A stretch of 64,000 nt of DNA, from positions 15,637 to 79,636 of the forward strand of contig CAZXQO010000019.1 in NCBI GenBank assembly GCA_964643075.1, in the 5' to 3' direction. Origin of the DNA: Desulfocucumis sp964643075. Lineage in GTDB: Bacteria > Bacillota > Desulfotomaculia > Desulfotomaculales > Desulfocucumaceae. This document shows, piece by piece, positions 17,087 to 24,774 of the stretch (the first letter of the stretch is position 1; each line of letters begins with the position of its first letter). The position numbers and the translations under genes are program-made. The notes below the pieces were generated by a model. The model did no database searches and had not been told where the DNA came from. It was given only the letters and a program-made list of their open reading frames with translations.

Positions 17087-17439
17087 TGCTCGACATATTC
17101 TACAATTGTTCCATCAGGATGTCTTGCCGTCATATTTAACCCAGTAGGTACTTTTTTGGGCTCTTCAAGGATAACAACACCTTGTTTAACAAATTCCTCA
17201 TAATAATCGTTAATAGAATCAACCAGGAATGTTGCTTGAGTACTTTTATATGTATGGAGAGCATTATCCACACCTGCAATGAGCAGAACCGAACCCACAC
17301 CTGCAAGCTCCAATCCGACTTCGTGGTATTTAAAGCGTAGTCGGCATTTTTCACCAAATATATGCTCATAGAAAACAATTACTCCATCTAAATCCTTCGG
17401 ATTTATGTATATTCTGGTTAATACTTTTAGTATCTTTAT
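17026..17439 (-). CDS. VOC (glyoxalase/bleomycin-resistance fold) protein with an altered start and end
   Basis: The frame translates as KILKVLTRIYINPKDLDG, then VIVFYEHIFGEKC, ELAGVGSVLLIAG, and NMTARHPDGTIVEYVEH, a single VOC-domain protein of about 135 residues. The expected start codon is ATA at 17437-17439, overlapping the upstream flavodoxin gene's TAA. A G-to-A change would turn an ordinary ATGA overlap into ATAA, keeping the stop but spoiling the start. The next usable start is TTG at 17313, which would cut off the first 42 residues. The C-terminal VPDSIAALREHTLGTFLRP comes from a MITE-like repeat. Function may be reduced or lost. Confidence 0.6.
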   Translation of the reverse strand: MKILKVLTRIYINPKDLDGVIVFYEHIFGEKCRLRFKYHEVGLELAGVGSVLLIAGVDNALHTYKSTQATFLVDSINDYYEEFVKQGVVILEEPKKVPTGLNMTARHPDGTIVEYVEHVPDSIAALREHTLGTFLRP

Positions 17440-18095
17440 AGGATTTCACTTCCTTTACCGGCAAGTCTTTTCCCTAAGTCAAAGGCTTTCCTGCAATCAT
17501 CCGGAAATATTTCCTCGCGCCTTTTAGCTTTTTTCTCAGGATCAAAACGGTTTGCAACCACCTTTGAATAATCCTCAAATTGATAGGTATCAAAGCTGCA
17601 AATTGTCTCTGAAGCCCCGAATATCATCCGCAGTAGCATTTCATTAAAACCGAAGTATTTATCCAAACCATAATCTTTCATTTGCTCCTCTTTAACATTC
17701 ATCGTATAAATAAACCCTGTATTGATTTTTTTTGGGAAAAGCGATTGTGGAGGATCGGTGTAGGTAAAGTATGGACACAGCAAACGTTCCATAAATGATT
17801 TCATCTCTCCGGAAACGGCACCAAAATATATGGGAGAGCCTAGTATGATGCTATCGGCTGCCTCAACCCTTTCCAGGATTGGTGTCAGTTCATCATTTGC
17901 CGCACACTTGCCATAACTTTTACCGCCTTTTGTCTTACAGGCAAAACAACTCATACATCCTTTAAAGTTGAGATCATAAAGATGAATTAGTTCTGTCTCT
18001 GCTCCCTGTGCAGCCGCACCTTCCAGTGCTTTGTTCAACAGTGTTGCCGTATTCCATTTCTTCCTCGGACTCCCGTTGAATGCAAGAACCTTCAT
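17436..18095 (-). CDS. Flavodoxin-like NAD(P)H-dependent FMN reductase family protein
   Basis: The 219-residue protein begins MKVLAFNGSPRKKWNT, the FMN phosphate-binding loop, with GSPIYFGAVSGEMKSFMER as the second flavin loop. A CMSCFACK Cys cluster (around residues 47-54) is common in this subfamily of anaerobe iron-sulfur/flavin proteins. A MITE-tailed VOC gene overlaps its stop, so the two form an operon. The divergent HxlR regulator 120 bp away probably controls it. Confidence 0.88.
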   Translation of the reverse strand: MKVLAFNGSPRKKWNTATLLNKALEGAAAQGAETELIHLYDLNFKGCMSCFACKTKGGKSYGKCAANDELTPILERVEAADSIILGSPIYFGAVSGEMKSFMERLLCPYFTYTDPPQSLFPKKINTGFIYTMNVKEEQMKDYGLDKYFGFNEMLLRMIFGASETICSFDTYQFEDYSKVVANRFDPEKKAKRREEIFPDDCRKAFDLGKRLAGKGSEIL

Positions 18096-18216
18096 GATTT
18101 ATCCCTCCATAAGTTTGAGATCTTGTTGCACTCGTGTTAAAATTTAATATAATGCCAATTCTACAATAATGGAAGTAGTTACATTTACTGCAATTACTAT
18201 AGTGGAGGGAAGTATT

Positions 18217-18561
18217 GTGACTAATCAATGTAGACCTGAAGAAAAATATTTTTGCCCGATTAAAAAAACCCTTTCTATTCTTGGCGGTAAATGGACTCTG
18301 TTAATTCTACGGGAGCTTTTTAATGGAACCAAAAGATTTGGTCAACTGCAGAAATCACTGCAAGGAATTAGTCCCAAGACTCTTTCATCCCGGTTGCAGG
18401 AGCTTGAGAAAGAAGGAATAGTTGCCAGGAAGGTATACCCGGAGGTTCCGCCACGGGTCGAGTATTCTCTTACATCTCGGGGTGAAAGTTTAAAAAAAAT
18501 TATCCAAACCTTGGTTGAATGGGGAGCAGAACACCTTGGTGATGGGACAGGAATAAAGTGA
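18217..18561 (+). CDS. HxlR-family winged-helix transcriptional regulator
   Basis: A GTG at 18217 behind GTGGAGGG gives a 114-residue protein. The N-terminal Cys and CPIKKTLSILGGKWTLLILR, then KRFGQLQKSL, GISPKTLSSRLQELEKEG and VEYSLTSRGESL, are the HxlR DNA-binding signature. It is divergently transcribed from the flavodoxin-VOC operon, the usual arrangement for a local redox or aldehyde-responsive regulator. An upstream in-frame ATG (18169) lacks a ribosome site. Confidence 0.88.
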   Translation: MTNQCRPEEKYFCPIKKTLSILGGKWTLLILRELFNGTKRFGQLQKSLQGISPKTLSSRLQELEKEGIVARKVYPEVPPRVEYSLTSRGESLKKIIQTLVEWGAEHLGDGTGIK

Positions 18562-18664
18562 AGCATCAATGTGTCTAAGCAAAAATCCAATTGCCATTGA
18601 CTGCTCTCAATAGGCATGTTATAATTTCCCCCAATTTAATAATAAGCCTCATCTCCCATATCAG

Positions 18665-18847
18665 GGGATGGGGTAGAGGCGCGGGAAGCATGAGTAATTC
18701 CGGGGAGGAAGGTACTGTTGAACCGGGATAAAAGGGTTACCGCCGAAGCCACGCTTGACCCACAGGCGGAGGCTGGGCCGTCGCCGAACAGGTGCCGGAC
18801 TGTCACCCGGGCCAGACCCGAGTCTGGGTGGAGAGCTATCTCATCAA
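18665..18847 (+). promoter_or_regulatory. Lysine riboswitch (L box)
   Basis: The conserved lysine-aptamer blocks are present in order: GTAGAGGCGCGGGAAGC, GAGTAATTCC, GGAGGAAGGTACTGTTGAA, GGGTTACCGCCGAAG, and a P4/P5 stem ending GGCCGTCGCCGAACAGGTG. Helix P1 can form between GATGGGGTAG (18667-18676) and CTATCTCATC (18836-18845). Together with the dapA gene downstream the assignment is strong. Confidence 0.9.
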
Positions 18848-18883
18848 GTAATGGGTAAGGGGAGGAGGGTTTTCCTATGTATT

Positions 18884-18919
18884 CGGCCTTTTTCTGTCAT
18901 GCTTGATGGCCGTTTTTTT
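18884..18919 (+). terminator. Probable riboswitch-controlled terminator
   Basis: CGGCC (18884-18888) pairs with GGCCG (18908-18912), with an inner TCA/TGA pairing, and a run of seven Ts follows. Its position directly after the lysine aptamer suggests lysine-dependent transcription termination, although the stem is short. Confidence 0.55.
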
Positions 18920-18922
18920 GTT

Positions 18923-19045
18923 TTTCTTAGAGGGCAGATAGACATTGAGATAGCGAAGGATGGTCAGGTCTATATGACTGGGAAAGTTGTCAGTGTGGCA
19001 AAAGGTTGTTTTTCTGAGGATTGCAGAAGAGAATTGATGAAGTGA
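18923..19045 (+). pseudogene. dapF: C-terminal remnant of diaminopimelate epimerase
   Basis: The frame reads FLRGQIDIEIAKDGQVYMTG and then KVVSVAKGCF. This resembles the C-terminal end of DapF, where a GG-I-E-W block is followed by DG-VYMTGPA. Everything upstream of that, including the active-site cysteines, is absent. It sits between the lysine riboswitch and dapA, exactly where an intact dapF could have been the first gene of a lysine operon. Confidence 0.55.
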
Positions 19046-19096
19046 CTATGTTTTTGTTTGCAAACTGAAGTAAAAAAGGAATGGAGTGTAAAAGTT

Positions 19097-19999
19097 TTGA
19101 AAACTAATTTTTCAGGCTGTCATATAGCTATGATTACGCCTTTTGACAAAAACAACAACCTAGACGAAGATAACTTAAGGTTTCTAACAAATTACTTGAT
19201 CGAGAAACAACAGGCAGATGGATTGGTTCCATGCGGCACTACCGGAGAGTCTCCTGCACTTACCGAAGAAGAATTTGAAAAGGCTATAGATATAGTAGTT
19301 AAGGAGAGTAATGGCCGCTTACCTGTAATGGCAGGTACCGGAACCAATAATACTGACAAAACTATTAAAAGAACCCATTTTGCTGAAGAGGCAGGTGCTG
19401 ATGCTTGTCTCGTAGTTGCACCTTATTATACCAGGCCGTCCCAAAAGGGTTTATTTGAGCATTTTAAAGAAGTTGCCAACAGTACTAATTTACAAGTCTT
19501 TTTATATAATATACCCATTAGGACAGGTGTAAATATAGAGAATGAGACAATTATTAGACTATGTGATACTGTAGAAAATATAATCGGTATTAAGGATGCG
19601 ACTGGTGATTTACGTCAAACAATGGAATTGATTAGTTTTATGAAAAATAGAGAAAAGAAGTTCTACGTTTTGAGTGGTGAGGATCTGTTAACTTATCCCA
19701 TTATGGCATTAGGAGGAGATGGGGTTATTTCTGCATCTGCCCATATTGTTGGTGTAAAGTACAAGGAAATATGCGAAAAATGCGCCAGGGGTGATCTTTA
19801 TGGTGCTCGTGCAACACATTATGAGGTAATGGAGATTACAAAAGCGTTGTTTGCTGAACCTAACCCAACAGCAATCAAAGCATGTTTCAAACTAATAGGA
19901 ATTGAAGTAGGGGATGTGCGTTTACCCTTGGTACCCGCACAACAATCCACTTACCATTGTCTGGAAAAGGAACTTAAAAATTTGGGGATTTTGATTTAA
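19097..19999 (+). CDS. dapA: 4-hydroxy-tetrahydrodipicolinate synthase
   Basis: DapA condenses pyruvate with aspartate semialdehyde in lysine and diaminopimelate synthesis. The chosen TTG (19097) follows GGAATGGAG and gives 300 residues starting LKTNFSGCHIAMITPF; an in-frame TTG at 19058 has no good ribosome site. Motifs are PCGTTGESPAL, YYTRPSQKG, LYNIPIRTG with the catalytic Tyr region, and IIGIKDATGD with the Schiff-base Lys. Length is normal. It is controlled by the lysine riboswitch 250 bp upstream. Confidence 0.93.
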   Translation: MKTNFSGCHIAMITPFDKNNNLDEDNLRFLTNYLIEKQQADGLVPCGTTGESPALTEEEFEKAIDIVVKESNGRLPVMAGTGTNNTDKTIKRTHFAEEAGADACLVVAPYYTRPSQKGLFEHFKEVANSTNLQVFLYNIPIRTGVNIENETIIRLCDTVENIIGIKDATGDLRQTMELISFMKNREKKFYVLSGEDLLTYPIMALGGDGVISASAHIVGVKYKEICEKCARGDLYGARATHYEVMEITKALFAEPNPTAIKACFKLIGIEVGDVRLPLVPAQQSTYHCLEKELKNLGILI

Positions 20000-20034
20000 G
20001 GAACTAGCGATCTTTTAAACTTAAGTCGTTGTGC

Positions 20035-20108
20035 AAGGGGTGTCCGCCGCAAGGCAGGGTCTTATTGATACGGGAGGCAAATGTCAGGTGGTGCCCCTTT
20101 TTTTTACT
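20035..20108 (+). terminator. Terminator after dapA
   Basis: AAGGGGTGTC pairs with GGTGCCCCTT (with wobble pairs) and is followed by at least eight Ts. The roughly 45-base apical part could fold further. It lies 35 bases past the dapA stop. Confidence 0.65.
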
Positions 20109-20139
20109 AAAGTTTCTTTTGTAGTTCCCGAATCGAATT

Positions 20140-20202
20140 TTTTGTATTACATAATGAGGATCCAGTGCAAACTGGGAAATTTTATTTATATGTACTTGTT
20201 CT
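20140..20202 (+). pseudogene. Tail fragment of an AraC/GyrI-type regulator
   Basis: In one frame the bases read NEDPVQTGKFYLYVLVL and a stop. This parallels the last residues of the intact AraC regulator at 55160-56005 (EDCGPTGNSYLYVPVL). Similarity continues past the stop into the intergenic DNA up to the next ribosome site. It is a paralogous remnant of which only the 3' end remains. Confidence 0.6.
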
Positions 20203-20294
20203 TTGAATTGATTATGGGAAAAAACCTCAGGATTTTCCTCTCCATCTTTGGTTATTTTTTAGATATAATATATAATCCAAGGAGGTGAATTTAG

Positions 20295-20408
20295 ATGTAC
20301 GTATTACAGGTAGATGCCGATAAAGGTAAGGGCTGTGGCAAATGAGCTGAGAGTTTCCCAACCTCCGTTTTGGAAATAGTGAACGGTAGAGCCAGTGTGA
20401 TTGAGTAA
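20295..20408 (+). pseudogene. Decayed small 4Fe-4S ferredoxin
   Basis: A perfect AAGGAGGTGAAT site precedes the ATG. The frame reads MYVLQVDADKGKGCGK, TGA (20343-20345), then AESFPTSVLEIVNGRASVIE and TAA. This is a small ferredoxin in which three of the four cluster cysteines of the CxxCGxCxxxCP motif are changed: one to Gly, one to the TGA stop (one base from TGC/TGT) and one to Phe. It cannot bind the cluster as encoded. DUF2889 follows 37 bp downstream. Confidence 0.7.
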
Positions 20409-20444
20409 TCATTATATATTTTTATTTTTTGGGGGTGCAAAATA

Positions 20445-20969
20445 TTGAAGATTTTCAACCGGAGTAAATTCATTAGCGGTAAAGAAATAGATAAATTCAT
20501 TATTCAAATAGAAGCCATCCTGGTGGATACCGTACATGAAATGGAGTTGGCAATTACTGTCGACTTAAAGAATATGGTAATAATTGATGCACGATCCAGT
20601 ATGCTGAGGGTGCCCTATTCTCACTGCCATAAAGTATCTGATTTGGCAAAAAATCTTATAGGCTTGAAAGTAATAAGCAGTGGACAGGCAAAAAGTGTTT
20701 CTCAATTGATTGGTGGAAAACAAGGGTGCTTAGTATTGGAGGAGTTGTCGCAGGATGCTCTAAAGGCTATTAGTCAGACCGCGGCTTTTTTAATTCCGCC
20801 GGATAAGTATGAACATATTATTGATAGTTATACGCGTGACACATGTTATACCCATAGCTTATCAATAGAAGAAAGAATAGAAGCGTCCTACTCACGTCAA
20901 TGTTTAGTGGATACTTACAAGAAGCAAAAAACATCCATTCGCACACCGAAAGTAATAGCCGAGCCTTAG
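20445..20969 (+). CDS. DUF2889 family protein
   Basis: A TTG start at 20445 follows GGGGGTG at ideal spacing and gives 174 residues. Segments such as VDLKNMVIIDARSSMLRVPYS, LIGLKV, LIGGKQGCLVLEEL and SRQCLVDTYKK match the layout of DUF2889 proteins, whose function is unknown and which often lie near redox or aromatic-degradation genes. It appears to share a transcription unit with the decayed ferredoxin upstream. No membrane segment or signal peptide is seen. Confidence 0.65.
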   Translation: MKIFNRSKFISGKEIDKFIIQIEAILVDTVHEMELAITVDLKNMVIIDARSSMLRVPYSHCHKVSDLAKNLIGLKVISSGQAKSVSQLIGGKQGCLVLEELSQDALKAISQTAAFLIPPDKYEHIIDSYTRDTCYTHSLSIEERIEASYSRQCLVDTYKKQKTSIRTPKVIAEP

Positions 20970-21147
20970 AAAACACGGTAGGAAGGAAAATTTTAGCCAT
21001 TATTCATTCCGGTTACCCGGAACCTCAGCAAGGAGGCCCAGTTTGGAGATGTGTCGGCTTCCAAGGTACAAAACTGCATAGAGATTATCTCAAGCGGCGG
21101 TATTAAGGCCTGGTCCTGCCGAGAAAATCATCAACTCTATTTATCAA

Positions 21148-21264
21148 CTAGTACTACAGCGTAAACAAAAAGTTAGCGGAGCCATGGGGACGGTTCGAGC
21201 GCTTCCGAAGCGCAGCGAAGGACCGAAGGGAAAGCGATGGAACCGTCCCCTGTCACCGTAGTAA
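21148..21264. repeat. MITE-like dispersed repeat, copy B
   Basis: CTAGTACTACAGCGTAAA starts the copy, and AAGTTAGCGGAGCCATGGGGACGG follows. An inverted GAACCGTCCCC near 21240 pairs with GGGGACGGTTC near 21186. The copy ends 29 bases before the citrate synthase start, so it may form part of that gene's leader. Confidence 0.75.
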
Positions 21265-21292
21265 CAAACATTAATTGAAGAAGAGGTGTAAT

Positions 21293-22657
21293 GTGGATAA
21301 TTTAAAGGTTATTGATGAAAGCAAAGAAATAGACAGGCTTGCCGGCCTGGCTGAAAGTTGTAATTTATTGAGTCCCGAGTTGTTTGACAGATACCAGGTA
21401 AAACGGGGACTCCGCCATGCAGATGGACGGGGTGTTCTTGTTGGCCTGACAGAGATCGGCGAGGTACATTCCTATATTGTTGACGAGAACGATATGATTC
21501 CTGTTCCAGGCAAGCTAATGTACAGAGGAATAGAAATAAATGATATAGTTAATGGTTATCTTGAAGATGATCGTTTTGGTTTTGAGGAAACTTGTTATTT
21601 GCTGCTTTTTGGTGATCTGCCTAATAAAGAAGAAATTAATGATTTTCAGCAATTACTTGGTAGTTTTCGGAAGCTGCCTGAGCACTTTGTCCGGGATATG
21701 ATTTTAAATGTGCCTAGTAACAATATAATGAACAAACTGGCAAGAAGTGTATTAGCCTTGTATAGCTTTGATGCCAATGCGGATGACACTTCCGTCAAAA
21801 ATGTATTAAAGCAATGTATTACTCTGATTGCCTGTTTTCCTACAATGGCAGTTTATGGCTATCAGGCTTTTGCCCGTTATCATGCCGACCAAAGCTTATA
21901 TATTCATGATCCAAGGATTGATTTAGGTACGGCTGAGAATATTTTACATATGATCAGGCCTGACAGCAAATTCACAAAGATCGAGGCGAGGCTTCTGGAT
22001 CTTGCGCTTGTACTTCATGCGGAGCATGGCGGCGGTAACAATTCTACTTTTGTTACCCATGTTGTGACTTCTTCGGGGTCGGACACATATTCTACAATAG
22101 CCGCAGCACTGGGCTCGCTAAAGGGGCCCAGGCATGGCGGCGCTAATATTAAGGTTGTTCAAATGTTGGAAGACATTAAACAAAACTTAAAGGATTGGAA
22201 AGATGATGAAGAAATTGAAAACTATCTTCAAAAAATACTTAAAAAGGAAGCTTTTGATCGTTTGGGACTGATTTACGGCATGGGTCATGCTGTTTATACC
22301 ATATCTGATCCAAGAGCTGTTATATTCAAGGAGCATGTTGCACGGTTGGCAATGGAAAAGGGGCTGGAGGATGAATATGAATTTTATTCAAAGATTGAGG
22401 TGCTTGCGCCAAAGGTAATAGCAAAAGCACGAAAGATTGACAGGGGTGTCAGTGCGAATATTGATTTTTATTCCGGATTTGTGTACAGGATGTTGGATAT
22501 ACCACCTGAAATGTATACCCCTCTCTTTGCTATTTCAAGAATAGCCGGCTGGAGTGCCCACCGGATTGAGGAAATTGTAAATACTGGAAAGATAATCAGA
22601 CCCGCATACAAGTGCGTGGCAAAAAGGCGCAGTTATACCCCAATGGAAATGCGATAA
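21293..22657 (+). CDS. Citrate synthase
   Basis: The GTG at 21293 follows AAGAGGTG at about five bases, giving 454 residues; a TTG 18 bases upstream is also in frame. The enzyme condenses oxaloacetate and acetyl-CoA. Visible motifs are YRGIEINDIV, VLHAEHGGGNNSTF with the first catalytic His, GSLKGPRHGGAN, GMGHAVYTISDPRA with the second His, and SANIDFYSGFVYRMLDIP with the catalytic Asp. Length and pattern fit the citrate synthases of anaerobic Firmicutes. The gene is monocistronic and ends at a clear terminator. Confidence 0.93.
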   Translation: MDNLKVIDESKEIDRLAGLAESCNLLSPELFDRYQVKRGLRHADGRGVLVGLTEIGEVHSYIVDENDMIPVPGKLMYRGIEINDIVNGYLEDDRFGFEETCYLLLFGDLPNKEEINDFQQLLGSFRKLPEHFVRDMILNVPSNNIMNKLARSVLALYSFDANADDTSVKNVLKQCITLIACFPTMAVYGYQAFARYHADQSLYIHDPRIDLGTAENILHMIRPDSKFTKIEARLLDLALVLHAEHGGGNNSTFVTHVVTSSGSDTYSTIAAALGSLKGPRHGGANIKVVQMLEDIKQNLKDWKDDEEIENYLQKILKKEAFDRLGLIYGMGHAVYTISDPRAVIFKEHVARLAMEKGLEDEYEFYSKIEVLAPKVIAKARKIDRGVSANIDFYSGFVYRMLDIPPEMYTPLFAISRIAGWSAHRIEEIVNTGKIIRPAYKCVAKRRSYTPMEMR

Positions 22658-22687
22658 CTGGGAGATTATAGCAGTATTGGAATATAT

Positions 22688-22722
22688 GAAAACCGGCCTC
22701 CTGCCATGGGTGCCGGTTTTTT
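22688..22722 (+). terminator. Rho-independent terminator after citrate synthase
   Basis: AAACCGGC and GCCGGTTT enclose a CTCCTGCCATGGGT-type loop and are followed by a T run. It starts about 30 bases after the stop codon. Confidence 0.75.
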
Positions 22723-22820
22723 GATCAGGTGTCGCGCTAAGTCAGTAATTCTGTTGCGACAATAATTTTTTTTCATTCAATTGTCCATTGCAACCTAAAT
22801 GTTTTCGTTAAATTTCGAAT

Positions 22821-24770
22821 TCAAGATGCAGCATGTGCACCAAGGTTTCCACCCGTAAATTGGCTGTTGTAAAGTTCAGCGTAGAAGCCGCCTTTGGCCA
22901 GGAGTTCCTTGTGATTACCCTGCTCAATGATGGCCCCCTGGTTCATCACCAGGATCAGGTCCGCGTCGCGGATCGTGGAAAGCCTGTGCGCAATAACAAA
23001 ACTGGTTCTTCCCTTCATCATATTTGCCATCGCTCTCTGGATCAGCACCTCGGTTCTCGTATCAATATTGCTGGTGGCCTCATCAAGGATAAGGATCGCC
23101 GGGTCGGCCAGAATGGCCCGGGCAATAGTCAGCAATTGCTTTTGGCCTTGCGAAATATTGGAGGCCTCTTCGTTCAGCACAGTATTATAGCCGTCCGGGA
23201 GAGTCTTGATAAAGTGGTGGGCATTGGCAGCTTTGGCCGCGTTGATGATCTCTTCTTCTCCGGCTCCCTCCCGGCCGTAAGCAATGTTGTCCCTGATGGT
23301 TCCGTTAAAAAGCCATGTGTCCTGCAGCACCATGCCGAACATCGTGCGCAGGTCCCCGCGACTCATGTCCCTGATATCCACGCCGTCAATGGTGATCCGG
23401 CCGCCTTGCACCTCGTAGAAGCGCATGATCAGATTAACCAGCGTGGTTTTGCCCGCTCCTGTCGGCCCGACGATGGCGATGGTTTGCCCTTCCTGAACAT
23501 CTATGCTGAGGTCTGCCATCAGCGGGACATCTTCTTTATAGCCGAACTTGACATGCTCAAATTTGATTTTACCTTTCGGGAACTTGATGGTGTCCGTATC
23601 TTCCCGGTCAGGGATTTGCTCAACCTCATCCATAATCTCGAATACCCGTTCCGCGGAGGCCACTGTAGACTGCAATACGTTGGCTATATTGGCCAGTTGG
23701 AGGATAGGTTGGGTGAACGTCCGCATGTACTGGATGAACGCCTGGATATCGCCAATCTCAATTTTCCTGCGTGCCACCAGCAGGCCACCTGTGACGCATA
23801 CGAGGACATAGCCGATATTATTGACAAAGTTCAAAGCCGGAAAGATAATGCCGGACATAAACTGCGCTTTCCATCCGACTTTGTAGAGCCTGGTGTTAAT
23901 CCCCTTAAACTTTTCTATGGAATCTCCCTCATGTCCGAACGCTTTAACGATCTTATGCCCTGCATACATTTCTTCGACATGACCGTTTAGTTCTCCCAGA
24001 TATTTCTGCTGCTCTGCAAAAAACTTCTGTGAATTCCTGGTAATAAGAGCAGTTATGAACATACTGGCCGGCAGCGTCACCAATGTGATTATAGTCATCA
24101 GCGGACTGATGGTCAGCATCATGATCAGGATACCGATGATAGTGACGAAAGACGTGATCAGCTGGGTCAGACTCTGCTGCAGCGTCGTCGCAATGTTGTC
24201 CATGTCATTAGTGACACGGCTCAGGATTTCGCCATGGGTGCGCTGGTCGAAATATTTGAGCGGCAGACGGTCAAGCTTGTCCTTTACATCGTTGCGCATC
24301 TTATAAACTGTGTTCTGGGACACGCTGGACATAATGTAGCCCATGATATAGCTGAACAGGGCACTGATCAGGTAAAGTGCCACCAACCAAAGCAGAATTT
24401 TTCCGATATAGGCAAAATCAAAGGTCGGGATCGGCTGCTTTTTCAGCTTATTGATCACCTCAATGGGCATTTTCTTCTGGATGGCTATACTCAGTTGCAG
24501 ATAATAGTTATATTTGGCCAGGAGCCCTTCACCCAGTTTGGTTGTGGCCTTCCCCATGATTTTGGGGCCCACAATGGAGAATAGCGTACTGGCAATGGCT
24601 AAAAAAAACATTGTCAGAAAACGATATCGCTCCGGCCGCAGATATTCGCTCAGCCTTTTCAGGGTCCCTCGAAAATCCTTTGCTTTTTCCACCGGGGCCC
24701 CCATCATTGGGCCGCGGCCCAAAGGACCTCTGGGTGCTGCGCCTGGTCTTGGTGATTTCTGTTCGCTCAT
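22821..24770 (-). CDS. ABC exporter half-transporter (multidrug type), canonical ATPase site
   Basis: This 649-residue protein has a Pro/Gly-rich N terminus, six membrane helices between about residues 50 and 350, and one nucleotide-binding domain. Walker A is GPTGAGKTT, the signature is NISQGQKQ, Walker B is AILILDEATSNID, and the switch His is in IAHRLST. It starts five bases after the stop of the partner half-transporter, so the pair most likely forms a heterodimer. It is the last gene of the MarR-led efflux operon. Confidence 0.92.
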   Translation of the reverse strand: MSEQKSPRPGAAPRGPLGRGPMMGAPVEKAKDFRGTLKRLSEYLRPERYRFLTMFFLAIASTLFSIVGPKIMGKATTKLGEGLLAKYNYYLQLSIAIQKKMPIEVINKLKKQPIPTFDFAYIGKILLWLVALYLISALFSYIMGYIMSSVSQNTVYKMRNDVKDKLDRLPLKYFDQRTHGEILSRVTNDMDNIATTLQQSLTQLITSFVTIIGILIMMLTISPLMTIITLVTLPASMFITALITRNSQKFFAEQQKYLGELNGHVEEMYAGHKIVKAFGHEGDSIEKFKGINTRLYKVGWKAQFMSGIIFPALNFVNNIGYVLVCVTGGLLVARRKIEIGDIQAFIQYMRTFTQPILQLANIANVLQSTVASAERVFEIMDEVEQIPDREDTDTIKFPKGKIKFEHVKFGYKEDVPLMADLSIDVQEGQTIAIVGPTGAGKTTLVNLIMRFYEVQGGRITIDGVDIRDMSRGDLRTMFGMVLQDTWLFNGTIRDNIAYGREGAGEEEIINAAKAANAHHFIKTLPDGYNTVLNEEASNISQGQKQLLTIARAILADPAILILDEATSNIDTRTEVLIQRAMANMMKGRTSFVIAHRLSTIRDADLILVMNQGAIIEQGNHKELLAKGGFYAELYNSQFTGGNLGAHAAS

Positions 24771-24774
24771 GCTA

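Noticed and set aside
18755..19045. A continuous 96-codon protein across the lysine riboswitch
   Set aside because: Its first half is the aptamer and terminator; only the end resembles coding sequence, a DapF tail.
20343..20345. TGA at a cysteine position read as selenocysteine
   Set aside because: Two other cluster cysteines in the same short protein are also replaced, and no selenocysteine insertion hairpin is evident just after the TGA. Decay is simpler.
20900..21106. 68-codon frame overlapping the end of the DUF2889 gene
   Set aside because: No ribosome site and no recognisable motif; most of it overlaps DUF2889 coding sequence in another frame.
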